From Palsa-506 sp963709075 (lineage in GTDB: Bacteria; Actinomycetota; Actinomycetes; Streptosporangiales; Streptosporangiaceae), in contig CAVPUY010000014.1 in the NCBI GenBank assembly GCA_963709075.1, positions 806,001 to 870,000 on the forward strand: 64,000 bases of DNA, given 5' to 3'. The number at the start of each line of letters is the position of its first letter. The stretch's first letter is position 1. A program made the translations under genes and the position numbers. The notes under the pieces are model-generated. The model was given only the letters and a program-made list of their open reading frames with translations. It searched no databases and was not told the DNA's origin. This document shows, piece by piece, positions 16,958 to 26,142 of the stretch.

Positions 16958-17404
16958 ATGAACATTCCCCCGGCCGGCTCCGTGATGCCAGGTATGAGCA
17001 TCCATCGCCAGGACGGCCGGCCGGGCGCGCCCGGACGGCAGCATCACGCGACCGGCACCCGGGCTGAACGGCGCCGCTGGTGGCCACGCCGCAGGGGCCG
17101 TGCGCGGGCTCTGCGCGCGCCGTCGGCGGCCGCCGACGGCGCGCAGACGGAGGCCGGGGCCCTGCAGCTGGCGATCGGGCTGCTGACCGCGAGCCTCGAC
17201 TCACCCGAGCTGGAGGCATGGGCCGTATGGAGCCTGGTCCCGGAGGACCCGGCGGCCCTGGGCGGCCTGCTCGCAGGGTTGTACGGCGTCTCGCAGCTGC
17301 TGATGCACGAACTGCAGGACGCAACGGGACAACCGCCGTCAGTCATGCTGCAGAAACTAGCGATCCTCGCCGAAACCATGCGAGGGACACCCTCCGCCGG
17401 GTAG
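16958..17404 (+). CDS. Hypothetical protein, helical C-terminus
   Basis: The reading frame ends with a plausible folded segment: GALQLAIGLLTASLDSPELE, AWAVWSLVPEDPAALGGLL, LYGVSQLLMHELQDATG and VMLQKLAILAETM. This resembles short actinobacterial proteins of unknown function. The first half is Arg/Pro/Gly-rich and may be untranslated; the start (16958, 16985 or 16994) cannot be fixed. It is divergent from the sigma fragment. Confidence 0.45.
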   Translation: MNIPPAGSVMPGMSIHRQDGRPGAPGRQHHATGTRAERRRWWPRRRGRARALRAPSAAADGAQTEAGALQLAIGLLTASLDSPELEAWAVWSLVPEDPAALGGLLAGLYGVSQLLMHELQDATGQPPSVMLQKLAILAETMRGTPSAG

Positions 17405-17653
17405 CGCGGCGGTGGCTGCCTGGCCCGGCCATGACCGGCCCGCCGGGCACCCGATACGAGGTGCCTTAACCAGCCATCAGGCTGATTGCGGCCGCCGTCG
17501 CGCGGTCCTGATCGTCAGCTGCCGCGATGAACCGCTGCCATCTGCTATCCGTGTTAGTAGAAACGGGCTCCGCAGGAGCCTGCCTGGCATCCGGACAGGC
17601 CGCCTGTCCTGGTGCCGCGGGCTGGCTGACCTGGCCAAGCGAAGGAGATTCCG
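17405..17653. other. Intergenic stretch, nothing recognised
   Basis: About 250 bases with no supported gene. An AAGGAG at its end serves the next small ORF. Confidence 0.4.
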
Positions 17654-17922
17654 GTGACCACGATGACGTCCGGCGGTCAGCTCAAACCCGGAGGACGCCG
17701 GGGCTGGCCCCCGGTGGCTGGCGAGTCGACCCGGCGCGGTCCGCCATCGCAGTGGCGGGGCTGGCGGGCGCTGCGGTGGCCGGGCGGGCCGCGCTGGCCG
17801 CATCATTGCGATGCTGGGCCAGCTTCAGCAGGCAGGGCGCCGATGCCCCGCTGGCCAGCTGGACGCTGCTGGTCGGCGGCACGGTCTCCTCGGCCGCCGC
17901 GGCCCTCGGGGTCAGGGGCTAG
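17654..17922 (+). CDS. Putative small two-helix membrane protein, one frameshift
   Basis: A good ribosome site (GAAGGAG) precedes GTG 17654 (MTTMTSGGQLKPGG). After about 17730 the sensible reading lies in a second frame: SAIAVAGLAGAAVAGRAALA and WTLLVGGTVSSAAAALGVRG, ending TAG at 17920-17922. The last bases overlap the convergent VapC stop. No family is recognised. Confidence 0.35.
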
Positions 17923-18314
17923 ACGACAATCCGCGGCAGTGTCGGGTCGACGCGGGCGATGTCGCCCGGGTCGCTGGTGACGATGGCATGATGACGCTGC
18001 CGGGCGCAGAGCACGACGTGGACATCAACGACGTCACTATGGCCAGTGTCCGCGCAAATAAGCCCGACTGTTCGGGCCACGGGCAGCGTCATGACGGGGA
18101 CGTCAATGCCAGGAGATTTGAGCAGCCGCGCCAGCCGTGCTTGGCGGGGGCTGCGCCAAGCCTGGGCGACCGCCTCGGCCGGGATGCATATGCTGCCACC
18201 ACGCCGGCGGGCCTCATCCAGGCGTGCTTGCATGACAGTGGCCTTGCCCGGGTCGTCGAGCGCGAGTAATGCGCCAGTGTCGAGCGTGAGTCCGGTCGTT
18301 ACCGCCCCGCTCAA
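17919..18314 (-). CDS. vapC: PIN-domain toxin (VapC-like)
   Basis: A 131-aa PIN nuclease. The acidic residues are in the expected places: LTLDTGALLALD near residue 10, IPAEAVAQAWR near 45, DVVDVHVVLCA near 95, and IVTSDPGDIARV near 112. Its ATG overlaps the stop of the upstream RHH antitoxin (18311-18314), the normal VapBC arrangement. VapC toxins cleave tRNA or rRNA when the labile antitoxin is lost. The operon is probably autoregulated by the VapB-VapC complex. Confidence 0.9.
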   Translation of the reverse strand: MSGAVTTGLTLDTGALLALDDPGKATVMQARLDEARRRGGSICIPAEAVAQAWRSPRQARLARLLKSPGIDVPVMTLPVARTVGLICADTGHSDVVDVHVVLCARQRHHAIVTSDPGDIARVDPTLPRIVV

Positions 18315-18568
18315 CCGGCCCGCCTGCCGCCCTGGCGTTGCTGCGCAGTCAGTCCGGCTTGGTCAAGCTCGGCCGCCGCCTGTCGCTGGACCTCCTCAGG
18401 CACCGGAGTTTCGATGCGCCAGGCGGCCAGAATGTCGTCCAGGTTCTCGCGTTCCTGGTAGTCCTCCAGGGCTGTGGCAACGTAGGAGCTGACCCGTCGC
18501 TCGCCGCCGGCTGCCCGCTTGACCTTCTCGGCCAGATCGTCGGGGAGGCTGACGGTAATGCGTTTCAT
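18311..18568 (-). CDS. vapB: Ribbon-helix-helix antitoxin (VapB-like)
   Basis: An 85-aa protein. The N-terminus MKRITVSLPDDLAEKVKRAA, then VSSYVATALEDY, is a classic MetJ/Arc beta-strand and two helices. The C-terminal half (NLDDILAAWRIETPVPEEV) would wrap the toxin. It starts at ATG 18568, about 95 bases from tRNA-His, and overlaps the PIN toxin by four bases. Confidence 0.9.
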   Translation of the reverse strand: MKRITVSLPDDLAEKVKRAAGGERRVSSYVATALEDYQERENLDDILAAWRIETPVPEEVQRQAAAELDQAGLTAQQRQGGRRAG

Positions 18569-18662
18569 ACAACTATCATACTTCGTCCCGGGGCCTGGCC
18601 ATGGGACTTCTCAAGGCCAATTGAGCTTCGGGCTACGACGCCGTCGCGGGAGGAGCGATGGG

Positions 18663-18737
18663 GGTGAGCGATGGGATTCGAACCCACGACATCCAGGACC
18701 ACAACCTGGCGCTCTAACCAACTGAGCTACGCCCACC
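18663..18737 (-). tRNA. tRNA-His (GTG anticodon)
   Basis: On the minus strand: acceptor GTGGGCG paired with CGCTCAC, with an encoded extra G at the 5' side (18737). The anticodon stem CCAGG/CCTGG carries TTGTGGT (anticodon GTG), and the T-loop is TTCGAAT. The discriminator is C. It lies next to orn, as in many actinomycetes. Confidence 0.95.
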
Positions 18738-18790
18738 ATGGCTGCAGGGCATTTCTGCCCGGCGGCTCCAGGCAGCATACCGGGCGCTGG

Positions 18791-19444
18791 TCACCGCGCA
18801 GAACCGGATTCGCTCCCCGGCGCGCCATCCTGGCCCTCGGCCGGGGGAGCGGGCTCGCCGTGCCTGGCCGCGATCTCCCGCGCGGTCGCCGAGTCCGGGC
18901 CAGGCGGCCGGACGAAAATGGCCTCGCGGTAGTACCGCAGTTCCTTGATGCTTTCCCGGATGTCCGCCAGGGCGCGGTGGCCGCCGTGCTTCTCCGGGCT
19001 GGCGAAGTATGCCCGCGGGTACCAGCGCCGGGCCAGCTCCTTGATGCTCGACACGTCCACCATCCGGTAGTGCAGGAACGCGTCGAGCTCGGGCATGTCC
19101 CTGGCCAGGAAGGACCGGTCGGTCGCGATCGAGTTGCCGCAGAGCGGCACCTTCTTCGATTCCGGCACGTGCGAGCGCGCGTACGCGAGCACCTGCTCCT
19201 GGGCCTCGGCCAGGGTGATCCCAGCGTGCAACTCGGCCAGCAGGCCGGAACGGGTATGCATCTCGCGGACTATGTCCGGCATGTGGTCGAGCGCCTCGGC
19301 GGGCGGCTTGATGACGAGGTTGATGCCGTCGTCCAGCATGGTGAGCTCGCCGTCGGTCACCAGGCAGGCGATCTCGATCAGGGCATCGCGGCCGAGATCA
19401 AGCCCGGTCATTTCGCAGTCGATCCAGACGAGCCGGTCAGTCAT
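18791..19444 (-). CDS. orn: Oligoribonuclease
   Basis: An intact 217-aa DEDDh exonuclease. The motifs are LVWIDCEMTGLD (Exo I, D and E), NSIATDRSFLARDMP (Exo II) and KHGGHRALADIRESI (Exo III with His and Asp), plus the RYYREAIF end typical of Orn. It degrades 2-5-nt RNAs and pGpG to mononucleotides in the cytoplasm. The 30-residue Pro/Gly/Ser tail is an actinobacterial extension. It is immediately downstream of tRNA-His on the same strand. Confidence 0.96.
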   Translation of the reverse strand: MTDRLVWIDCEMTGLDLGRDALIEIACLVTDGELTMLDDGINLVIKPPAEALDHMPDIVREMHTRSGLLAELHAGITLAEAQEQVLAYARSHVPESKKVPLCGNSIATDRSFLARDMPELDAFLHYRMVDVSSIKELARRWYPRAYFASPEKHGGHRALADIRESIKELRYYREAIFVRPPGPDSATAREIAARHGEPAPPAEGQDGAPGSESGSAR

Positions 19445-19497
19445 GCGCCCAGCCTAGGCCCAGCTAGCCCGGCATGCTGAATCAGCGAAGGAACGTG

Positions 19498-20169
19498 CTA
19501 GCCGCGGCCGGTCCGCCGGGCCAGCGCGCTGATGTGGTCCGGAATGTCCAGCCCGGGTCGGAGCGCGGCGTCCGGCTCGGCCGGCCCGAAGGTCAGCCCA
19601 GCGGGAACCACGCCGGCCCAGAAGCCCAGCTGGTAGTCCTCCGGCTCGTCGCTGACCGGGCCGGTGCGGACCTTGACGGACGCCTCGTCGAGCGGCAGTG
19701 CGAGTACGGCGGTGGCGGCGAGCTCCTTGCGGTTCGGCGGCCGTGCCTCCGTCCACCGGCCAGGGACGAGCTGCTCGGTCACGGCCCGCAGGCCGGCCAG
19801 CTTGGCCGCGTCGCCGGTGACCAGCCGCGCGGTCCCGAATACGACGGCGCTGCGGTAGTTCATCGAATGATGGAAGATCGCCCGGGCGCACACCATGCCG
19901 TCCAGGTGGGTGACGGTAACGCACACGTCGTGCCCGGCCGCGGCGAGCAGCGAGCGGTTCGCTGATGAGCCGTGCAGGTAGAGGGTGTCGCCGTCCCTGC
20001 CGTAGCCGGTTGGCAGGACCACCGGCGAGCCGTCGATGATCACGCCAAGGTGGCAGATCAGCCCGGCATCCAGCACCGCGTAGAGGTCGGCCCGGTCGGT
20101 CCGGCCGCGTTCCCGCAGGCGGTGCAGGCTGGTCCGGGGGGTCGCGGAAAGGGAGAGGTCAGCGCTCAT
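19498..20169 (-). CDS. Pyridoxamine 5'-phosphate oxidase-like flavin-binding protein
   Basis: An intact 223-aa protein of the split-barrel FMN family (COG3467/NimA-like): GVIIDGSPVVLPTGYGRDGD, LYLHGSSANRSLLAAAG, CVTVTHLDGMVCAR and HHSMNYRSAVVFGTARLV. The His/Tyr/Arg cluster after HHSMNYRS is typical. The gene is divergently paired with a MocR regulator, a recurrent actinobacterial arrangement, so its expression is probably controlled by that regulator and pyridoxal phosphate. It could be an oxidase, a reductase or simply a flavin-binding protein. Confidence 0.88.
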   Translation of the reverse strand: MSADLSLSATPRTSLHRLRERGRTDRADLYAVLDAGLICHLGVIIDGSPVVLPTGYGRDGDTLYLHGSSANRSLLAAAGHDVCVTVTHLDGMVCARAIFHHSMNYRSAVVFGTARLVTGDAAKLAGLRAVTEQLVPGRWTEARPPNRKELAATAVLALPLDEASVKVRTGPVSDEPEDYQLGFWAGVVPAGLTFGPAEPDAALRPGLDIPDHISALARRTGRG

Positions 20170-20189
20170 GATGCTCTACCGTACAAGAT

Positions 20190-20215
20190 AAGTGGACTGG
20201 CTAAAATAGCCACTT
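20190..20215. promoter_or_regulatory. Palindrome in the PNPOx/MocR divergent promoter
   Basis: TGGCTA and TAGCCA (20198-20212) form a perfect inverted repeat around AAA. An outer pair, AAGTGG at 20190 and CCACTT at 20210, is also inverted. It lies between the two divergent starts, the expected place for a MocR site. Confidence 0.5.
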
Positions 20216-20237
20216 TACGGGAAAAGGAGATGACCAC

Positions 20238-21845
20238 TTGCCGCGTGCCGCCATCGAGTTCCCGCTGTCGGCTGACCGCGGGCGCGATGTCCCGCTCGCC
20301 GGGCAGATCGCCGGCCAGCTGCGGTCCGGGATCTGCGATGGCCGGCTCGGCGCCGGCGAGCGGCTGCCTGCCAGCCGCTCACTCGCCACCTCGCTTGGCG
20401 TCAGCCGAACCGTGGTAACTGCCGCCTATGGCCAGCTCTATGCCGAAGGCTGGCTGGAAGGACGGCACGGCTCGGGCACCTACGTCGCAGCCGGGGCACC
20501 CGGCCAGGCCGGCCAGGCCCGGTCTGCGGCGCCCGCCGGCACCCAGCACGCGGGCACCGAGCCCGCCGGCACCGAGCACGCCGGCACCGAGCCCGCCGGC
20601 ACCAAGCCCGCCGGCACCAAGCCCGCCGGCACCAAGCCCGCCGCGCGGCGATACGAGTCGGCAGCCGGCCGGGGAACCGCGGCTAGGCCGGGTCCAGCGG
20701 CAGGACGCGATCCAGCCCCGCCAGTCATCGAGCTGCGGCCGGGCATCCCCTGGGCAGCGGGCATCGATCGCGCGGCCTGGCGCCGGGCCTGGCGGCAGGC
20801 GGGCGCCGCGGCGCCGTCGGCCTGGCCGGACCCGCTCGGCCTGCCGGCCCTCCGCGAGGCGCTCGCCGTGCACCTGCGGCGCAGCCGCGCGCTGCCCTGC
20901 GAGCCCGGCCAGATCCTGGTAACCCGGGGCGTGACCAGCGGCCTTGGGCTGCTCGCGGCGGCCATCCTGCGCCCGGGGGACAGGGTCGGAATCGAGGAAC
21001 CCGGATACCCGGCGGCCAGGGCGGTGTTCGCCGCGCACGGCGCTCAGGTAGTGCCCTGCCGGGCCGATGAGCACGGCCTGGTGACCGGCGACCTCCCCGG
21101 CGACCTCCGCATGGTCTACACCACGCCCGCGCACCAGTACCCGCTGGGCGGCCGCCTGCCGGTGCCCCGCAGGCAGGCGCTGGTCGCCTGGGCCCGCGCG
21201 GCCGGTGCGCTCATCGTGGAGGATGACTACGACAGCGAGTTCCGGTACGACGTCGCGCCGTTGCCGGCCCTGTTCGGCCTGGATCCGGACGTCGTCGTCC
21301 ACCTCGGCACCACGGCCAAGACGCTGACCCCGGCGATGGGCGTGGGCTGGCTGGTCACCGGAGCCGACCTCGCCCGTGCGGACCCCGCCCGCCCGGACCT
21401 CAGCGCGAACAGCCACCCGGCCGGGCTGGTCGCGGCCGCCAAGCGGGACCTCAGCGACCGGGCGTCCGAGGCGGCCCAGCTCGCGCTGCTTGCGCTGCTC
21501 CGCAGCGGCGACCTGGACCGGCATGTACGGCGGATGCGCCGCGAGTACGCCAGGCGGCGGGCGGCGATCGTGGCGGCGCTCGGCGACCTGCCCGCCCCGG
21601 TCCGGCTGCTCGGCGACACCGCAGGACTGCACGTCGTGCTGGAGCTACCACCCGGCACGGCTGGCCAGGTGGTCTCCGCCGCCGGCCGGCGCGGGGTCGC
21701 CGTGACGACGATGGCGCGCTACTTCGCCGGGCGGCCGTCAGCGGAGGGCCTGGTACTCGGCTACGGCGGCGCGTCGCTGAGCCAGGTCAGCCAGGCCTGC
21801 CAGGTGCTCAGGCAGATCGTGACGCAGCTCAGCCCACCCGGGTGA
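20238..21845 (+). CDS. MocR/PdxR-family regulator (GntR HTH fused to aminotransferase fold)
   Basis: An intact 535-aa protein starting at TTG 20238, with AAAAGGAG nine bases upstream. Residues 15-80 are the GntR winged helix (GQIAGQLRSGICDGRLGAGE, LPASRSLATSLGVSRTVV). A linker with seven GT-A repeats follows. The aminotransferase type-I domain shows LVTRGVTSGLGLLAAAILRP, IEEPGYPAARAVF, the Asp-Tyr motif VEDDYDSEFRY and the PLP-Lys region HLGTTAKTLTPAMGVGW. MocR proteins use PLP as ligand and usually control a divergent gene, here the PNPOx-like gene. Confidence 0.95.
   Translation: MPRAAIEFPLSADRGRDVPLAGQIAGQLRSGICDGRLGAGERLPASRSLATSLGVSRTVVTAAYGQLYAEGWLEGRHGSGTYVAAGAPGQAGQARSAAPAGTQHAGTEPAGTEHAGTEPAGTKPAGTKPAGTKPAARRYESAAGRGTAARPGPAAGRDPAPPVIELRPGIPWAAGIDRAAWRRAWRQAGAAAPSAWPDPLGLPALREALAVHLRRSRALPCEPGQILVTRGVTSGLGLLAAAILRPGDRVGIEEPGYPAARAVFAAHGAQVVPCRADEHGLVTGDLPGDLRMVYTTPAHQYPLGGRLPVPRRQALVAWARAAGALIVEDDYDSEFRYDVAPLPALFGLDPDVVVHLGTTAKTLTPAMGVGWLVTGADLARADPARPDLSANSHPAGLVAAAKRDLSDRASEAAQLALLALLRSGDLDRHVRRMRREYARRRAAIVAALGDLPAPVRLLGDTAGLHVVLELPPGTAGQVVSAAGRRGVAVTTMARYFAGRPSAEGLVLGYGGASLSQVSQACQVLRQIVTQLSPPG
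20538..20642. repeat. 15-bp tandem repeat (seven units) in the MocR linker
   Basis: Units of GGCACCRAGCCCGCC encode GTEPA/GTKPA pentads in the linker between HTH and aminotransferase domains. Units are in frame and vary slightly. Confidence 0.9.
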
Positions 21846-22032
21846 GCGATCCCGCGCCCGGCCCGGGACGCTCGAAGATCGCGTCGAATTCCGCCAGCCC
21901 GGTCTGCTCGGCGGGCTGCCCGCCGGGCCCGCCCTGCCCGCCGGGCCGGCCCTGCCCGTCGCGCTGGCCCTGCTCGTCCCGCTCCCGTCATGCCGGGCCG
22001 CATCCCGGCCGCCGCGCCGCCGCCGGTGCTGC

Positions 22033-22719
22033 TCATGCGCGACTCGCGCGGCGGGCAGCTGGATGGGTGCCGGCCGCCGGGCCGGTCAGCCGCTCGATGT
22101 CGATCTCGCCTGGCCCGGCTGCCGTCCAGCCGGGGACCTGCGATGCGCCGAAATGGCCGCCGCTGGCCCACAGCCGGCGGCTGCCGCCGCCCGCATGCCC
22201 GGGCGGGTAAGCGACCGGGGGCCCGGCCGGCCAGCGCCGCGGGATGCCCCACGAGTCGAGCCAGTCCAGGATGCCCGGCAGCCCTGTCATCGGACCCGCG
22301 GTGAACGGGTCCCAGCGCGCTGGCCACGACGCAAACCTGGACGCACAGCCGTCCCTCTGAGTTCACCTCGGCGAAGCCGGTCCGCCTCGTCGTCCTCGGC
22401 GTCCTCGGCGGATGCCGGCCGCGCCCCGGAATCCGCGGCGCAGCCGGGCATGAGCTGCGCCAGGCCCTCGGCCGTGCCGAGCAGCCGCCCGGCCCGCAGC
22501 ACCGACACCAGCTGGATGATCTCTCCGCACAGCGGGTTCCAGACCAGATGAGCTGGCCCGGCCGAGCTCGATCAGCCGCTCCGCCGCCGACCTGGCCGAT
22601 ACGGCGGCCGGGTCGGCGCCCAGCGCCTGCCAGACGACGCGGGGGGCGCCGCCGTTAAGATGCCCGCCGTCGGCTGCCGCCCGCAGGTGCCCGACTCCCG
22701 GCATCCATGCATCACTCAC
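22033..22719 (-). CDS. Conserved protein resembling an actinobacterial amidase/PGRP-like family, frameshifted
   Basis: The N-terminus (MSDAWMPGVGHLRAAADGGH, NGGAPRVVWQALGADP, LIELGRASHLVWNPLCGEII) and, in a second and third frame, VNSEGRLCVQVCVVA, LPGILDWLDSWGIPRRWPAG and SGGHFGASQVPGW...GEIDIERLTG together give about 225 aa. From memory the order resembles phage- and actinobacterial peptidoglycan-amidase-like proteins with WHTTE and HFGHSQVP...DPGAID motifs. Here the putative zinc ligands are changed (WQALG, QVPGWTAAGPG), so activity is doubtful. At least two shifts are needed (about 22555 and 22345). The function call is weak. Confidence 0.45.
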
Positions 22720-22901
22720 TGCACTCCTTCCGCCGAAGGGTCTAGACCACCTGCCTGGCTATCCCTTCTACCTGCCTACGTCAGGGCGGCGCATTAGTCC
22801 ATACCTGGGCGAGATGCATACATCCGGCTGCCCGCTAGAGTGCAAAGCCGTGGCGGATCTATTGACCGCAAGCGCAACGCGGATGAGGCAGGCGAGGCGG
22901 A

Positions 22902-23981
22902 ATGACCAAGGACCTGAGCGTCCCGGGTATCGCGGACGGCGCCCGGCTGGCCCAGTGGATCAGCGCCGAAGGACTCCGTTTCAAATGGTGGTGATCTTGT
23001 CGGCATCGAGCTGATCGCCGGCGGGCGCTCGAACCTGACCTACCGGCTGGATTTCGGCTCATCGGCGCGCCTGGTGCTGCGCCGGCCTCCGCTCGGCCAT
23101 GTGCTGCCGACCGCGCACGACATGGCCAGGGAGTACCGGGTGCTGACGGCGCTGGCCGGCACCGCGATCCCGGTGCCCGGCCCCGGTGGCGCTCTGCGCC
23201 GACCCGGAGATCATCGGCGCGCCGTTTTACCTGATGGAGTACGTGGACGGGCTGGTGCTGCGCAGCCGCGAGGATGGCGAGCAGGTCACGCCGGAGCAGG
23301 CCAGGCAGCTGTCGGAGCGGCTGGCCGAGATGCTCGCCGCGATCCACGGCGTGGACCCTGACGCCGTCGGGCCTGGCCAATTTCGGCCGGCCGGAGGGCT
23401 ACCTGGCCCGGCAGCTGGCCCGCTGGCAGCGGCAGTGGGAGCTGTCGGTGACCCGCGATATGCCCGGCTACGACCGGCTGGTCGCAGCGGCTGACTGCGG
23501 CGCTGCCGGACGCCGGCGAGGGCACCCTGGTGCACGGTGATTTCCGGCTCGACAACATGCTGGTCGCGCTCGGCGACCGGCCGGACATCAAGGCCGTGGT
23601 CGACTGGGAGATGTCCACGCTCGGCGACCCGCTGGCCGACCTGGGGCTGACGCTCATGTACTGGGCGGACGCAGGCCGACGACGGACTGGCGGATGATCA
23701 ACGTAGGCGCCGCGGTGACGGCGCTGCCCGGATTCTTCAGCCGCGCCCAGCTGGCGCACCGGTACGCGGAGCTGACCGGCCGGGACATCTCCGGCATCGG
23801 CTACTACATGGCTTTCGGCTGCTTCAAGCTGGCCGTCGTGCTGGAGGGCATCCACGCCAGGTACCTGCAGGGCAAGACCGTCGGCGAGGGATTTGACCGG
23901 GAAGGGAAGGCGGTGCCGCTGCTGATCGACCGGGCGCACCAGATGCTGGACGCGACCCGCTGGCCGGCCCGGTCACTTTGA
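22902..23981 (+). CDS. Phosphotransferase family protein (APH fold, acyl-CoA-dehydrogenase-associated type), frameshifted
   Basis: It starts ATG 22902 (MTKDLSVPGIADGARLAQW). After several shifts (about 22998, 23185, 23380, 23500 and 23680) the pieces give ELIAGGRSNLTYRLDF, LVLRRPPLGHVLPTAHDMAR, FYLMEYVDGLVLR and LARWQRQWELS. They continue with the kinase loop VHGDFRLDNMLV and metal site VVDWEMSTLGDPLADLG, ending GIGYYMAFGCFKLAVVLEGI. This is the ACAD10/11-like or FadE36-associated aminoglycoside-phosphotransferase fold, thought to phosphorylate hydroxyacyl-CoA-type substrates. About 355 aa, normal for the family. Confidence 0.82.
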
Positions 23982-23983
23982 TT

Positions 23984-24018
23984 GTGGGGTCCGGCGCCCC
24001 GCTCTCGCCGGACCCCAC
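23984..24018. terminator. Strong hairpin 1 of a twin pair
   Basis: A 13-bp perfect stem (GTGGGGTCCGGCG with its complement) encloses the loop CCCCGCTCT, right after the phosphotransferase stop. No T-run, as usual in high-GC actinomycetes. Confidence 0.75.
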
Positions 24019-24026
24019 AAGCCTGA

Positions 24027-24059
24027 TGAGGCCCGGCGCCCCGCTCTCGCCGGGCCTCA
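24027..24059. terminator. Strong hairpin 2 of a twin pair, same loop
   Basis: A 12-bp perfect stem (TGAGGCCCGGCG with its complement) encloses the identical loop CCCCGCTCT. It lies between convergent genes (phosphotransferase and VWA protein). Confidence 0.75.
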
Positions 24060-24214
24060 CAAAGGAGGACGCGCTCCCCGGACGGCAGGTTCACACAAAC
24101 TGCGAAGGAACATCTCCAACCGGAGAGATTTCTCGCCAGATCAGCCCGGCCATCATTTATTTGTAACGGAGGCATCGCGGCCAGTCACGCCGGCCGACGA
24201 TCCGGCCTGCCCGG

Positions 24215-26027
24215 TCAGCCGGCCAGGTCCCGGCCGACCGCGGCAAAGAAGACCTTGTTGATCTCGGCCGGGTCGGTGATCTGGAATGCGGCCCCGCCGG
24301 TCGCCCTGGCGAGATGCTTGATGGCGGCGTAGTGGCTGGACTGGCCGAACACGTTGAAGATGAGCGCGACGCGGCGGTTCGGGCCGGCGATGGCGCGCAG
24401 CTTCTTGAGCAGCTTGGCTGCGGGTATGTCGCCGACGGCGTCGTCAGCTCCGCCGGTCATGATCAGCACCGAATTAGTCTCTTTGGGCTGATAGGTCCGG
24501 ACCATGTACCGGTAGGCGGCGAGGATGCTCTTGTCCATCGTCGCGGTGGCACCCGGCTTCGGCCGCAGCGTCTGGTTAATCTGCTGGATCTGCTGGCGGC
24601 GGCTGATCAGCCCGATCTCGGCCGGAAGCGGGCCGAGCGGCACGAGTTCCTTGTACGGCTTGCTGCCGTCCAGGTTGCTGGCGAACTCCCACAGGCCCAT
24701 CTGGGTGCTGTCGGTGAACAGCGAGAGGCCCTCGGCGGCGGCGGAGGTCATCTCCTGCTCCCTGGTCGGCCCGGCCGGCACCGCCGGCTGGGCCATCGAG
24801 CCGGAGATGTCGAGCAGCGCCAGGATCCGGATGCCGATCCGCACCCTGCCCCACGCCTGCAGCGTCGTCTGCGCCAGCCCCGGATTCGCCAGCTCAGTCA
24901 GCCGCAGCTGCTGCCTGGCCAGCCCGAACGAGCCCGGCTCCCGGTCCGGCACGCCGCGAGCCGACCGGAAGCCGGCGAACCTGACCACGCCGGCCGTGTA
25001 CGGCTGGCTCAGTATCTTCCCGAACTCCCTGGCCGCCTGGAGCTGCAGCCGGTTCGTCGTGGTCAGCACGTACGGGTAATCGAGCTCGGGGCTACCGTCC
25101 GCCGGATAGCGGGCGGCCAGCGGCTGGCCCTGATGGGCCAGGTCATACTGCACCACGGACTGCTCGGAGGCCACGGTCACCGGCCGCTCGCCAGCCGGCG
25201 GCCCGGCGAGCGAGACGAGCGAGGCGAGCGACGCCGGGTTGTCGTACTGGGCGGTCACCTGGGCGCCGAAGACGAACCTGGTGAAGTTCACGCCGGGCGG
25301 CCTGGCTGCTGCCGAGGATGCGCTGCATCTCGATGACGGCGGCCAGCCCGGCCGAGCTCTGGGCGGGATCAGGAAGCTGGACCTGCACGCCGTCCGCGGC
25401 CGGCGGCCCGCCCGCGGACTCCGGCAGCAGGAAGTTCCAGCCGATGGACCTGCCGAACGCGGGCAGCTTCGCTGCCACCGAGCGCGGCATCACGATCATC
25501 AGCGGCGACCGGGCAACGCTGATCCCCGTCGGCTGGATGACCTGGGCGCCGACCGGGAGGCTGCGGGCCAGCTCGATCCACAGGCTCGAGTCGGGGATCC
25601 ACGCGTCGATGGCCGGCCGCCCGTGCAGCGATTCCCTGCCGTCGACCATCGCGGCCGCCGCGGCCGGCTGGTCCTCGGTGACCTGGACTTCCGCGCATCG
25701 GCCGTCGATCTGGCGGTGCAGCCGGTTGAAGTACCTGGCGACCTGCTGGATGGCCGGGCCGATGTCATCGGAGGCGGCGATATTGACCAGCACCGGGTGC
25801 CGCCCGCACGTGGTGCTGGCCAGGATCGCCTGCGAGCCGAGTGCCGTCATCACGACCGCCGCGATCACGATGGCGACGGTTACCAGGACGCCGGTCCGCA
25901 CGCTGCGCTGGTGACCGCGTCGTGACGGATTGCCCCGTCCCACGTGTCCAGCGCTCACCGCAGACCTCTCTGCCCGGGCATGAACCTGCCGGGCGCTGCC
26001 GGTTCCGGCCGGACCGACTATATCCAA
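24215..26027 (-). CDS. Membrane-anchored substrate-binding and von Willebrand A domain protein, one frameshift
   Basis: The N-terminus has a membrane anchor (VRTGVLVTVAIVIAAVVMTA near residue 45). It is followed by a solute-binding-like domain (HPVLVNIAASDDIGPAIQQV, AIDAWIPDSSLWIELAR, ARSPLMIVMP). Near 25300 the frame changes to VNFTRFVFGAQV and continues into a VWA domain: MIDAS LALLDISGSMAQP, then GLSLFTDSTQMGLWEF, a Thr-containing TATMDKSILAAY, and VLIMTGGADDAVG. About 600 aa in total. This SBP-VWA architecture is common in actinobacteria; its role is unknown, possibly metal- or ligand-dependent surface assembly. Confidence 0.75.
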
Positions 26028-26142
26028 GGGCTGACCCGCGGATCAGCCGACTTGCCCCTTTTTGGCCGGGTGCTGCCGCTCCGGTGCATTCGCGCTGTCC
26101 GCCGTCACTCCGGGCCCGCGGTCGCGCGTTCGGCCATGACTG

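Noticed and set aside
24314..25336. A 340-codon plus-strand frame
   Set aside because: Antisense to the VWA-domain protein, which has a clear MIDAS motif; no domain on the plus strand.
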